A DNA stretch of 14,007 nt from an uncultured Actinomycetes bacterium. Lineage in GTDB: Bacteria; Actinomycetota; Actinomycetes; Nanopelagicales; Nanopelagicaceae. Below, piece by piece: positions 8,200 to 14,007 of this stretch (positions are counted from its first letter, which is position 1; every line of letters starts with the position of its first letter). The translations under genes and the position numbers were made by a program. The DNA lies in NCBI GenBank assembly GCA_903897475.1, contig CAIUBS010000066.1, forward strand, positions 1-14,007. The letters run 5' to 3'. Below the pieces are notes generated by a model, which saw only the letters and a list, made by a program, of their open reading frames with translations, did not search any database and was not told where the DNA came from.

Positions 8200-9284
8200 T
8201 GGATAAGAAGATAATTTTTGCCGGGGGTGGGACTGCGGGGCATGTGGAACCAGCCCTGGCAGTAGCAAATTGGCTAAGAAGCAAAAGACCAAATTGGAAT
8301 TTAGTTTTTGTCGGTACTAAAAGTGGGCTTGAAAATCAATTAGTCCCAAAAGAAGGTTTTGAAGTCCTTCATATTCCAAAAGTTTTAATGCCGCGGCAAA
8401 TTACTCCTGCAATACTACTTTGGCCATTTAAAATCTTGTTTGCTAGTTGGAAAGCTATCAAAATATGTAAAGGGGCAGATCTGGTAATTGGCTTTGGCGG
8501 TTATGCCTGCCCTCCTATTTACCTTGCGGCAGCTGTTTTGCGTAAACCGATATTTATTCATGAAGCAAATGCAGTGCCTGGTTGGGCCAATAGATTAGGG
8601 GCACCTTTTGCCGAACAAATATTTATTGCTTTTAACCGTGCTACAAACAAATTTGGCCGTTGGCGAGATGCAAAGCTGACCGGAATGCCAATAAGGACTG
8701 AAATAATTTCAAGTGGTGAGAAATCAAATGAAGAGAAGGCTAAAGATAGAAATAGACAGATTGAAAAGTGGGATCTTTCACTAGATAAACCGACAGTTTT
8801 GGTCTTTGGTGGATCACAAGGTTCGCGGCACATTAACGAAGCAATTTTGCAATCTTTGTCCGTATTTACTGAAAAAGGAGTTCAGGTGGTTCACTCTGTT
8901 GGTAAAAATAATCCTTTGCCAACAAGTACTAAGAACTACCTACCACTTTCCTATATTGATGATATGGCTACTGCTTATCAAGCCTCAGATTTAATCATTG
9001 CCAGAAGTGGTGCTTTGACCTGTGCTGAATTAGCCGCCGTTGGAAAGTTTGCAATTTTGATCCCGTTGCCAATTGGAAATGGAGAGCAAGCAGCTAATGC
9101 ACTTGATTTACAGGCTGCTGGCGCTGCCGAAGTTATTGAGGATAGCAAATTTAATGCTGATTGGCTTATAAGTAATTGGGATGAGATTTGGCGCAAAGCC
9201 AAAGGGTTTAAGCCTTCAATAAAACAAGAATTCTCTGCCAGTGAGGCAATTGGAAAATCGATTTTACTTAAGTTAGAGAATTAA
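8199..9284 (+). CDS. murG: Lipid I N-acetylglucosaminyltransferase MurG
   Basis: GT28-family, membrane-associated glycosyltransferase that adds GlcNAc from UDP-GlcNAc to lipid I, making lipid II on the cytoplasmic face. The 361-residue product starts with the glycine-rich loop GGGTAGH (9-15, with His15 matching the conserved His of the acceptor domain). It continues with GFGGYACPP and HEANAVPGWANR. The UDP-GlcNAc-binding C-terminal half has GGSQGS from Gly204 and RSGALTCAE. The following loop reads PLPIGNGEQAANA (G295-E-Q297), where proteobacterial MurG typically has DNHQ; the GEQ form is typical of Actinobacteria. ATG 8199 overlaps the ftsW stop by one base (TAATG) with no clear Shine-Dalgarno, so coupling to ftsW is likely. 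It overlaps murC by one base at the other end. Confidence 0.96.
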   Translation: MDKKIIFAGGGTAGHVEPALAVANWLRSKRPNWNLVFVGTKSGLENQLVPKEGFEVLHIPKVLMPRQITPAILLWPFKILFASWKAIKICKGADLVIGFGGYACPPIYLAAAVLRKPIFIHEANAVPGWANRLGAPFAEQIFIAFNRATNKFGRWRDAKLTGMPIRTEIISSGEKSNEEKAKDRNRQIEKWDLSLDKPTVLVFGGSQGSRHINEAILQSLSVFTEKGVQVVHSVGKNNPLPTSTKNYLPLSYIDDMATAYQASDLIIARSGALTCAELAAVGKFAILIPLPIGNGEQAANALDLQAAGAAEVIEDSKFNADWLISNWDEIWRKAKGFKPSIKQEFSASEAIGKSILLKLEN

Positions 9285-10690
9285 TGATGAACTTAAATAC
9301 AGTAATTTCATTGGATAAAGCAACCAATCCAAGGGTGCACTTTATTGGAATTGGTGGTGCTGGCATGAGTGGAATTGCGCGAATTATGTTGGCGAAGGGT
9401 TTTTCAGTATCTGGCTCAGATAAGAATGATTCATCAGTTCTAAAATCGCTCAAAGTGCTTGGTGCGCAAATCCACATTGGCCATAGTGCAGATAACTTGA
9501 AGGATTGTCATCTTGTGATTGTTTCTTCTGCAATTTTAGAAAATAACCCTGAATTGGTCGCCGCCAAGGAGCGGGGCATACAAGTTACTGCTCGTGCCCA
9601 GGCACTTGCCTGGCTGATGTCAGGTTTAACCTCTATAGCTGTAGCCGGTACACACGGTAAAACTACAACTACGGCAATGCTTACAGTTGCATTGCAATCG
9701 GCCGGACTTGATCCGTCATTTGCAATTGGTGGAACTATTAATACTGCAGGAACCAATGCACATAATGGCAGCGGATCAGTTTTCATTGCTGAAGCTGATG
9801 AATCAGATGGATCATTTGTGGCATATAAACCAAGTGGTGCAATTATCACAAATGTAGAATTAGATCACGTAGATCATTTTGCTGACGAGGAAGCGGTTTT
9901 TAAAGTATTTGAACAATTTATTAATTCAATAAAATTAGATGGATTTTTGGTTGCGTGTGGTGATGATTTAGGAGTGCAGAAGTTACTCGCTAGAGTCAAA
10001 CGCAGTGATTTAAAGGTATTTTTATATGGCGAAGGCAGCAATAATGATTATAAAATTGAGCGTATCCATCTAGCGCCAACATCTTCGACTGCTACGGTTT
10101 CAAAAATTGGAAGAAAAGTAGGCGAACTAACTCTTGCAGTAGCAGGAAAGCACAATCTTCTAAATGCCTTAGCGGCTTTTGCTGCTGGAAATGCTTTAGC
10201 GGTATCGGAAGAGAAGCTATTGGTAGGGCTCACGAGTTTTACTGGGACCAGAAGAAGGTTTGAATTAAAGGGCGAAGTGGCTGGTATTAAAGTAATTGAT
10301 GATTATGGGCATCATCCAACTGAGATTACGGTTACATTAACTGCAGCAAAAAATTTAGCCCAAGGTGGCAGAGTCCTAGTTGTCTTCCAACCACATCGAT
10401 ACTCAAGAACAGCAGCTTTTGCTGCAGCTTTTAGTTCAGCCTTAAATGCAGCAGACTTTACCTATTTACTTGAGGTGTACGCCGCTAGCGAATCTCCAAT
10501 CCCTGGGGTTTCTTCACTTACTATCTCAAAAGGTATGGATGCAAATAAAGTAAGTTTTGAGCCGTCAATGTTGAAAGTTGTTGAAGAGATTTCAAAGCAA
10601 GCTAAAAGTGGTGATGTGATACTTACCTTGGGAGCAGGAGATGTAAGTTCACTGGGTGAACCAATTTTACAAGCAATTGCTGATAGATAA
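9284..10690 (+). CDS. murC: UDP-MurNAc : L-Ala ligase MurC
   Basis: Cytoplasmic Mur ligase that adds the first amino acid, L-alanine, to UDP-MurNAc. The 468-residue product has the N-terminal UDP-binding motif GIGGAGMSGIA, the P-loop GTHGKTTTT with Lys126 (His in the third position is the MurC version), EADESDGSF, an NVELDHVDHF segment, and D339-D-Y-G-H-H-P345 at the start of the C-terminal domain followed by FQPHRYSRT. All are diagnostic for MurC. The start is uncertain by one codon: the sequence TAATGATG offers ATG at 9284, overlapping the murG stop by one base, or ATG at 9287. Neither has a strong ribosome binding site, so reinitiation after murG is likely. ftsQ starts 4 nt after the stop. 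Confidence 0.96.
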   Translation: MMNLNTVISLDKATNPRVHFIGIGGAGMSGIARIMLAKGFSVSGSDKNDSSVLKSLKVLGAQIHIGHSADNLKDCHLVIVSSAILENNPELVAAKERGIQVTARAQALAWLMSGLTSIAVAGTHGKTTTTAMLTVALQSAGLDPSFAIGGTINTAGTNAHNGSGSVFIAEADESDGSFVAYKPSGAIITNVELDHVDHFADEEAVFKVFEQFINSIKLDGFLVACGDDLGVQKLLARVKRSDLKVFLYGEGSNNDYKIERIHLAPTSSTATVSKIGRKVGELTLAVAGKHNLLNALAAFAAGNALAVSEEKLLVGLTSFTGTRRRFELKGEVAGIKVIDDYGHHPTEITVTLTAAKNLAQGGRVLVVFQPHRYSRTAAFAAAFSSALNAADFTYLLEVYAASESPIPGVSSLTISKGMDANKVSFEPSMLKVVEEISKQAKSGDVILTLGAGDVSSLGEPILQAIADR

Positions 10691-10694
10691 ATAA

Positions 10695-11426
10695 ATGAGT
10701 AGGTTCAAAGGTTTTAGAGTAAAGCGGTTAATGATTTATGTATTTACGTTGATTTTGATCTCCGGCTCAGCTTATATACTCGGCTGGTCCTCAGTATTAA
10801 CTGTGCAGGCTGTATCCATAACAGGTACGAGTTCTCAAGCAGAAATTCTTCGTAAATTGGAGGCTGATTTGCTTGAGTTTGGGGTTGGTTCAAAACTTGC
10901 CAGAATTGAAACTCGAGCAATTAAAAGATCTATAGGAAATCTAACCTGGATCGATGAAGCCAAAGTTTCGCGGGACTGGTTTGGCAGGCAGATTCAAATC
11001 AATGTAGTTGAGAAAGTTGCAGTGGCAAAGGCGATAACCAGTGACAGTGGCCTAGTAAATTTTGATTCACTGGGTCAGATGTTTGAGCCAATCTCAGCCT
11101 CTCAGCAAGCAATTCAAGAAAAGCTGCCGCTGGTAATAACTCAGGGAAGTGATAGAGCCCAGTTGGCCTCGGTCGCAACATTGCTTGCTCAAATGCCCAA
11201 AGATATGTCTGAACTAATAGCAAACCTTAAAGCGATTACGGTGGCAAATTCTGGTTTTATAGAGATGCAAACAAAAATCGGCGAAAGGTCAATTCAAATT
11301 AATTGGGGCAGTGCTCAAGATATAAATCAGAAGATTGAAGTACTTAATGCCCTTCTAAAACTGCCTGAAAATAAGCGAATTAATCGGGTGGATCTTTCCC
11401 AGCCAGAGCTACCAATTGTCAGTTAA
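10695..11426 (+). CDS. ftsQ: Cell division protein FtsQ (POTRA domain)
   Basis: Bitopic division protein that links early and late divisome proteins, usually with FtsL and FtsB. The 243 residues show a short basic cytoplasmic N-terminus (RFKGFRVKR), one hydrophobic segment at about residues 12-32, then an extracytoplasmic POTRA-type region (VQAVSITGTS, a stretch ending in WIDEAKVSRDWFGRQIQI, and VVEKVAVA), followed by the less conserved beta domain. Sequence identity in this family is low, so the call rests on architecture, the POTRA pattern and the position between murC and ftsZ. It is somewhat shorter than many actinobacterial FtsQ proteins, mainly in the cytoplasmic part. No good Shine-Dalgarno precedes the ATG. 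An internal ATG at 10731 would remove the basic N-terminus and is less likely. The 178-nt gap before ftsZ follows. Confidence 0.9.
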   Translation: MSRFKGFRVKRLMIYVFTLILISGSAYILGWSSVLTVQAVSITGTSSQAEILRKLEADLLEFGVGSKLARIETRAIKRSIGNLTWIDEAKVSRDWFGRQIQINVVEKVAVAKAITSDSGLVNFDSLGQMFEPISASQQAIQEKLPLVITQGSDRAQLASVATLLAQMPKDMSELIANLKAITVANSGFIEMQTKIGERSIQINWGSAQDINQKIEVLNALLKLPENKRINRVDLSQPELPIVS

Positions 11427-11447
11427 ATTCACTGATTAATTTATAAA
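11416..11447 (+). promoter_or_regulatory. Weaker candidate promoter at the ftsQ end (TTGTCA / TATAAA)
   Basis: TTGTCA (11416-11421, one mismatch to TTGACA) overlaps the last codons of ftsQ, and TATAAA (11442-11447) lies in the gap. Each hexamer is good, but the 20-nt spacing is longer than usual. TATAAA is the core of a 12-base perfect palindrome, AATTTATAAATT (11438-11449), which could instead be a protein site or chance in AT-rich DNA. Confidence 0.2.
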
Positions 11448-11460
11448 TTCAACAATTATT

Positions 11461-11490
11461 TTGAGTTTTTGATGTAGATAAGTTTGTAAT
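11461..11490 (+). promoter_or_regulatory. Candidate ftsZ promoter (-35 TTGAGT, -10 TGTAAT)
   Basis: Within the 178-nt ftsQ-ftsZ gap, TTGAGT (11461-11466, two mismatches to TTGACA) and TGTAAT (11485-11490, one mismatch to TATAAT) are 18 nt apart. Transcription from here would start near 11497 and give a leader of about 110 nt containing the hairpin at 11560-11586. In an AT-rich gap such matches arise by chance fairly easily, so this is only a candidate. That ftsZ has its own promoter in this gap is plausible from other Actinobacteria. Confidence 0.35.
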
Positions 11491-11559
11491 TAAAAGTTCG
11501 TGTCGGTGTTTGATTGAGTACTACTAAGTGCCTACTTTTGCTTAATCAGAAAGCATTAA

Positions 11560-11586
11560 CTTTAACTCTCAAGTAGAGAGTTAGGG
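11560..11586 (+). promoter_or_regulatory. Hairpin in the ftsZ leader, next to the ribosome binding site
   Basis: TAACTCTC (11563-11570) and GAGAGTTA (11576-11583) form a perfect 8-bp inverted repeat around the loop AAGTA. In RNA, two U-G pairs and one C-G pair extend it to an 11-bp stem (11560-11586). Its foot is 8 nt before GAGG of the ftsZ ribosome binding site. There is no U-tract after it, so it does not look like an intrinsic terminator. Roles in translation control, mRNA stability, or as an operator for a dimeric protein are possible; none is shown by the sequence alone. Confidence 0.5.
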
Positions 11587-11594
11587 CTAGGGAA

Positions 11595-11598
11595 GAGG
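11595..11598 (+). promoter_or_regulatory. Ribosome binding site of ftsZ
   Basis: GAGG within a purine-rich run (GGGAAGAGG, 11590-11598) lies 6 nt before the GTG at 11605. This is one of the clearest Shine-Dalgarno sites of the window, matching the high expression expected of FtsZ, and it fixes the GTG start. Confidence 0.7.
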
Positions 11599-11604
11599 CG
11601 AAAA

Positions 11605-12744
11605 GTGGCAACACCACAAAATTACTTAGCTGTAATTAAAGTCGTTGGTATTGGCGGCGGCGGAGTTAATGCTGTTAACAGAATGATTGATGTCGGATTA
11701 AAAGGTGTTGAATTTATTGCAATCAATACAGATGCACAAGCGCTTTTAATGTCTGATGCAGATGTGAAGTTAGATATTGGAAGAAAGTTAACTAGAGGTT
11801 TAGGTGCTGGAGCTGCTCCCGAAATTGGCAGACAAGCTGCACTAGATCACATTGATGAAATTGAAGAAGTATTACGTGGGGCAGATATGGTTTTTGTAAC
11901 GGCAGGCGAAGGTGGCGGAACCGGAACTGGCGGTGCACCAATTGTCGCCAAAGTTGCTAAGGATTTAGGTGCATTAACTGTTGGTGTTGTAACTAAGCCA
12001 TTTACATTTGAAGGAAAGCGACGTACTGCTCAAGCCGAAGAGGGAATTGAAAATTTAAGAACTGAAGTTGATACTTTAATTGTTATTCCAAACGATCGTC
12101 TGCTGGCAATATCCGATAGATCTATTAGTGCCCTTGAAGCATTTAAAACAGCAGATCAAGTTTTACTTTCTGGAGTTCAAGGTATTACAGATTTAATTAC
12201 GACTCCTGGTTTAATCAATTTAGATTTTGCCGATGTAAAAAGCGTTATGGCAGGAGCCGGATCGGCATTAATGGGAATTGGTTCAGCAAGAGGAGAAGCT
12301 AGATCAATTCGAGCTGCAGAGTTAGCAATCTCAAGTCCTTTGCTTGAGGCATCTATAGATGGTGCACATGGCGTATTGCTTTCAATCGCTGGTGGATCAG
12401 ATTTAGGACTTTTTGAAATATCCGAAGCTGCAGAGCTAGTGGCGAAATCTGCCCACCCAGATGCAAACATAATTTATGGAACCGTAATTGATGATGCGCT
12501 AGGAGATGAGGTTCGGGTAACTGTTATTGCCGCCGGCTTTGATGGTGGTCAGCCTAAGCGTGTAGCGATGCCGGTAATTGATACTGCGACAATTAGTGGC
12601 GAGGCTGATCCAATTGCTACAAATGATCCATTAGCGGTCGCCTTGGATTTAGGAATTGAAAACTCAGATCGTCCCCGCAAAAGAATAACCTTTGAAGATT
12701 TAGTAGCAGAAGATGAAATCGATATTCCTGATTTCATGCGTTAG
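11605..12744 (+). CDS. ftsZ: Cell division GTPase FtsZ
   Basis: Tubulin homologue that assembles the Z-ring and recruits the divisome. The 379-residue product begins ATPQNYLAVIKVVGIGGGG, very close to mycobacterial FtsZ. It has the GTP-binding signature GGGTGTG at 103-109 and the T7 loop N205-L-D-F-A-D210, whose aspartates trigger GTP hydrolysis in the neighbouring subunit. The core ends near Phe312, a linker of roughly 50 residues follows, and the conserved C-terminal peptide ends EIDIPDFMR. That tail binds partners such as SepF; mycobacterial FtsZ has Pro-Pro where this one has Pro-Asp. The GTG start is supported by a strong ribosome binding site. Unlike its neighbours the gene has a 178-nt upstream gap with a candidate promoter and hairpin, so it probably has separate control. 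No ftsA is adjacent, as in other Actinobacteria. Confidence 0.98.
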   Translation: MATPQNYLAVIKVVGIGGGGVNAVNRMIDVGLKGVEFIAINTDAQALLMSDADVKLDIGRKLTRGLGAGAAPEIGRQAALDHIDEIEEVLRGADMVFVTAGEGGGTGTGGAPIVAKVAKDLGALTVGVVTKPFTFEGKRRTAQAEEGIENLRTEVDTLIVIPNDRLLAISDRSISALEAFKTADQVLLSGVQGITDLITTPGLINLDFADVKSVMAGAGSALMGIGSARGEARSIRAAELAISSPLLEASIDGAHGVLLSIAGGSDLGLFEISEAAELVAKSAHPDANIIYGTVIDDALGDEVRVTVIAAGFDGGQPKRVAMPVIDTATISGEADPIATNDPLAVALDLGIENSDRPRKRITFEDLVAEDEIDIPDFMR

Positions 12745-12752
12745 AAGCCAGA

Positions 12753-13358
12753 ATGGCTCGGCTGCTTTTTACAGCTAGAGAATTTGGTTCTCTATCAGAC
12801 CCAATAAATCAGAAGTTAAGCCATCAGCTTGAAGTTTTAGTCGGCAAACCTTTGCAGTTCATGCATCAGACTCATAGCAACAACCTACATTTAGTAAATA
12901 AGGTTGAAGCAATTAAGGAAGATACAGATTCGTTAATCACGGATAATAAAGACTTAGCATTAGTAGTAAGAGTTGCTGATTGTATTCCGCTATTACTTTA
13001 CTCAACAAATTTAGTTGCCGCTGTCCATGTTGGACGAAAGGGATTAGTTAATGAGGTCGCGGTGAAGACAGTAGAGAAAATGCAAAGTTTGGGTGCAGAA
13101 AAAGTTAGTGGTGTAGTAGGTCCCCACATTTGTGGTGATTGCTATGAGGTGGGCACTGAAATGGCAGATCAAATTATGAAATCTCACCCAGCAACGGCAG
13201 GAAAAAAAGCTCATTTAAATCTTTTTGCCGGCCTTAAAGAGCAGCTACCAAATGTAGATTTAGAAAATGTTGGAATTTGTACTATGGAGAAAAGTCAGTA
13301 CTTTTCCTATCGTAAGGCTGATGAATCTGGGCGACAGGTTGGTGTGATCAGTCTGTGA
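12753..13358 (+). CDS. pgeF: PgeF/YfiH-like multicopper-oxidase-fold (DUF152) protein
   Basis: Member of the YfiH/YlmD/LACC1 family. E. coli YfiH has been described as a peptidoglycan editing factor that removes L-Ser wrongly placed on the precursor, and other members cleave purine nucleosides; which activity applies here is not known. The 201-residue product is shorter than the approximately 240 of E. coli YfiH, mainly at the N-terminus. The likely metal ligands are present as His41 (QTHS), Cys77 (VADC) and His92 (AVHVG), and the C-terminus has the family ending FSYRKADESGRQVGVISL. Two motifs deviate: the usual HAGWRG reads HVGRKG (92-97), without Trp, and the usual GPCIGPCCYEV reads GPHICGDCYEV. 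It starts 8 nt after ftsZ and overlaps yggS by 4 nt; this ftsZ-pgeF-yggS order is common in Gram-positive dcw clusters. Confidence 0.9.
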   Translation: MARLLFTAREFGSLSDPINQKLSHQLEVLVGKPLQFMHQTHSNNLHLVNKVEAIKEDTDSLITDNKDLALVVRVADCIPLLLYSTNLVAAVHVGRKGLVNEVAVKTVEKMQSLGAEKVSGVVGPHICGDCYEVGTEMADQIMKSHPATAGKKAHLNLFAGLKEQLPNVDLENVGICTMEKSQYFSYRKADESGRQVGVISL

Positions 13359-14007
13359 ACCGGCAAGATGAGATAAAAAGTAATCTAAAAATAGTACAAG
13401 ATCGTATTTCTATTGCATGTAAGAGTGCTGGCAGAGGTTTAGAAGAAATTAAGCTGATCGCAGTCACTAAAACATTTGCAGTTGAAGATCTAAAAATTCT
13501 TTACTCGCTAGGTATTCGCGACTTTGGTGAGAATCGGGACCAAGAGGCGAGTAAGAAATCTGTAGAAATGCCAAAAGATATTAATTGGCATTTTCAAGGG
13601 CAGATTCAGAGCAATAAATTAAAATCAATTTGCAGTTGGGCTAATTTTATACATTCAGTTGATCAGATAAAGCATGCACAATTGATCTCTGATTTAAGTA
13701 CTGATTCAGCTAAATCTATTTTCATCCAAGTTTCACTTGATGATCCACCTGAATCTAGAGGAGGAGTGGATCCAGATAAATTAGAGGAGCTAGCATCTAA
13801 AGTTTCACACCTACCAGGAGTAGTGATCCAGGGCCTTATGGCAGTGGCACCAATCGATAATCCTGGAACTCAAGCTTTTATAAATCTTCAGCGGATTCAC
13901 AATCTTTTTAAGAGCAAATTTCCTCAGGCAAAATACCTCTCTGCTGGCATGAGTGGGGACTATGAAATGGCAATTTTGCATGGTGCGACACATCTGCGGA
14001 TTGGCAG
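13355..14007 (+). CDS. yggS: PLP homeostasis protein YggS/YlmE (PLPBP), 3' partial
   Basis: Pyridoxal-phosphate-binding protein of the PLPBP family, a TIM-barrel protein thought to handle free PLP and affect amino-acid balance; no catalytic activity is established. The frame is open from the GTG at 13355 to the window end (217 full codons), so only the C-terminus is missing (family length about 230). Seen in order: AVTKTF with Lys39 as the expected PLP lysine (often SKT in relatives), FGENRDQEA, WHFQGQIQSNK, GLMAVAP, and the phosphate-binding end LSAGMSGDYEMAILHGATHLRIG. The GTG overlaps the pgeF stop (GTGA), with no clear Shine-Dalgarno, so coupling to pgeF is likely. The alignment of the N-terminal helix with the family supports this start. 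In related clusters sepF usually follows. Confidence 0.93.
   Translation, partial: MNRQDEIKSNLKIVQDRISIACKSAGRGLEEIKLIAVTKTFAVEDLKILYSLGIRDFGENRDQEASKKSVEMPKDINWHFQGQIQSNKLKSICSWANFIHSVDQIKHAQLISDLSTDSAKSIFIQVSLDDPPESRGGVDPDKLEELASKVSHLPGVVIQGLMAVAPIDNPGTQAFINLQRIHNLFKSKFPQAKYLSAGMSGDYEMAILHGATHLRIG

Noticed and set aside
9508..9849. Reverse-strand open frame of 113 codons inside murC
   Set aside because: Antisense to conserved MurC motifs including the P-loop; composition reflects the complementary strand. No independent support.
11560..11586. Reading the ftsZ-leader hairpin as an intrinsic terminator after ftsQ
   Set aside because: The stem is not GC-rich, no T-run follows it, and it is only about 20 nt before the ftsZ start, so a leader element or operator is more likely.
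1..14007. Search for CRISPR arrays, insertion sequences, tRNA genes, toxin-antitoxin pairs or a hidden new gene system
   Set aside because: No spaced direct repeats, terminal inverted repeats with a transposase, cloverleaf sequence or small unexplained gene was seen; conserved genes fill almost all of the window. Read by eye only.

Overview
The window is one continuous stretch of a division and cell wall (dcw) cluster, with every gene on the + strand and none interrupted. In order it holds ftsI (5' end cut by the window), murE, murF, mraY, murD, ftsW, murG, murC, ftsQ, ftsZ, pgeF (YfiH/DUF152) and yggS (3' end cut by the window). The products look actinobacterial. FtsZ resembles the mycobacterial protein almost throughout. 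MurG carries the PLPIGNGEQ form of its acceptor-side motif, and MraY ends with the MAPLQHHFEL form of its His motif. Neither ddl nor ftsA lies between murC and ftsZ. The DNA is AT-rich (by eye about 40% GC, not computed), which is unusual for Actinobacteria. Together with the very tight packing this suggests a small-genome aquatic lineage such as the acI group (Nanopelagicales). That placement is inference and was not tested.

Region 1 (1-10690) makes lipid II and the septal synthase. MurC, MurD, MurE and MurF add L-Ala, D-Glu, the diamino acid (meso-DAP, judged from the DNPR motif of MurE) and D-Ala-D-Ala to UDP-MurNAc. MraY loads the product on undecaprenyl phosphate and MurG adds GlcNAc. 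FtsW (glycosyltransferase) and FtsI (transpeptidase) polymerise and cross-link it at the septum. Neighbouring genes here are at most 10 nt apart or overlap by 1-4 nt, which points to one mRNA with translational coupling.

Region 2 (10695-11604) is ftsQ, 4 nt after murC, then the only sizeable gap of the window (178 nt). That gap holds candidate promoters and a clear hairpin just upstream of the ftsZ ribosome binding site, so ftsZ probably has its own promoter and leader.

Region 3 (11605-14007) is ftsZ, pgeF and yggS, again nearly touching. In relatives this block usually continues into sepF, a yggT-like gene and divIVA, which would lie beyond the right edge.

I see no mobile element, CRISPR array, tRNA, rRNA, clear terminator or sign of gene transfer. 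It is a conserved housekeeping locus, and I found no credible new system in it. The non-coding ftsQ-ftsZ gap and the divergent PgeF are the parts most worth a second look.
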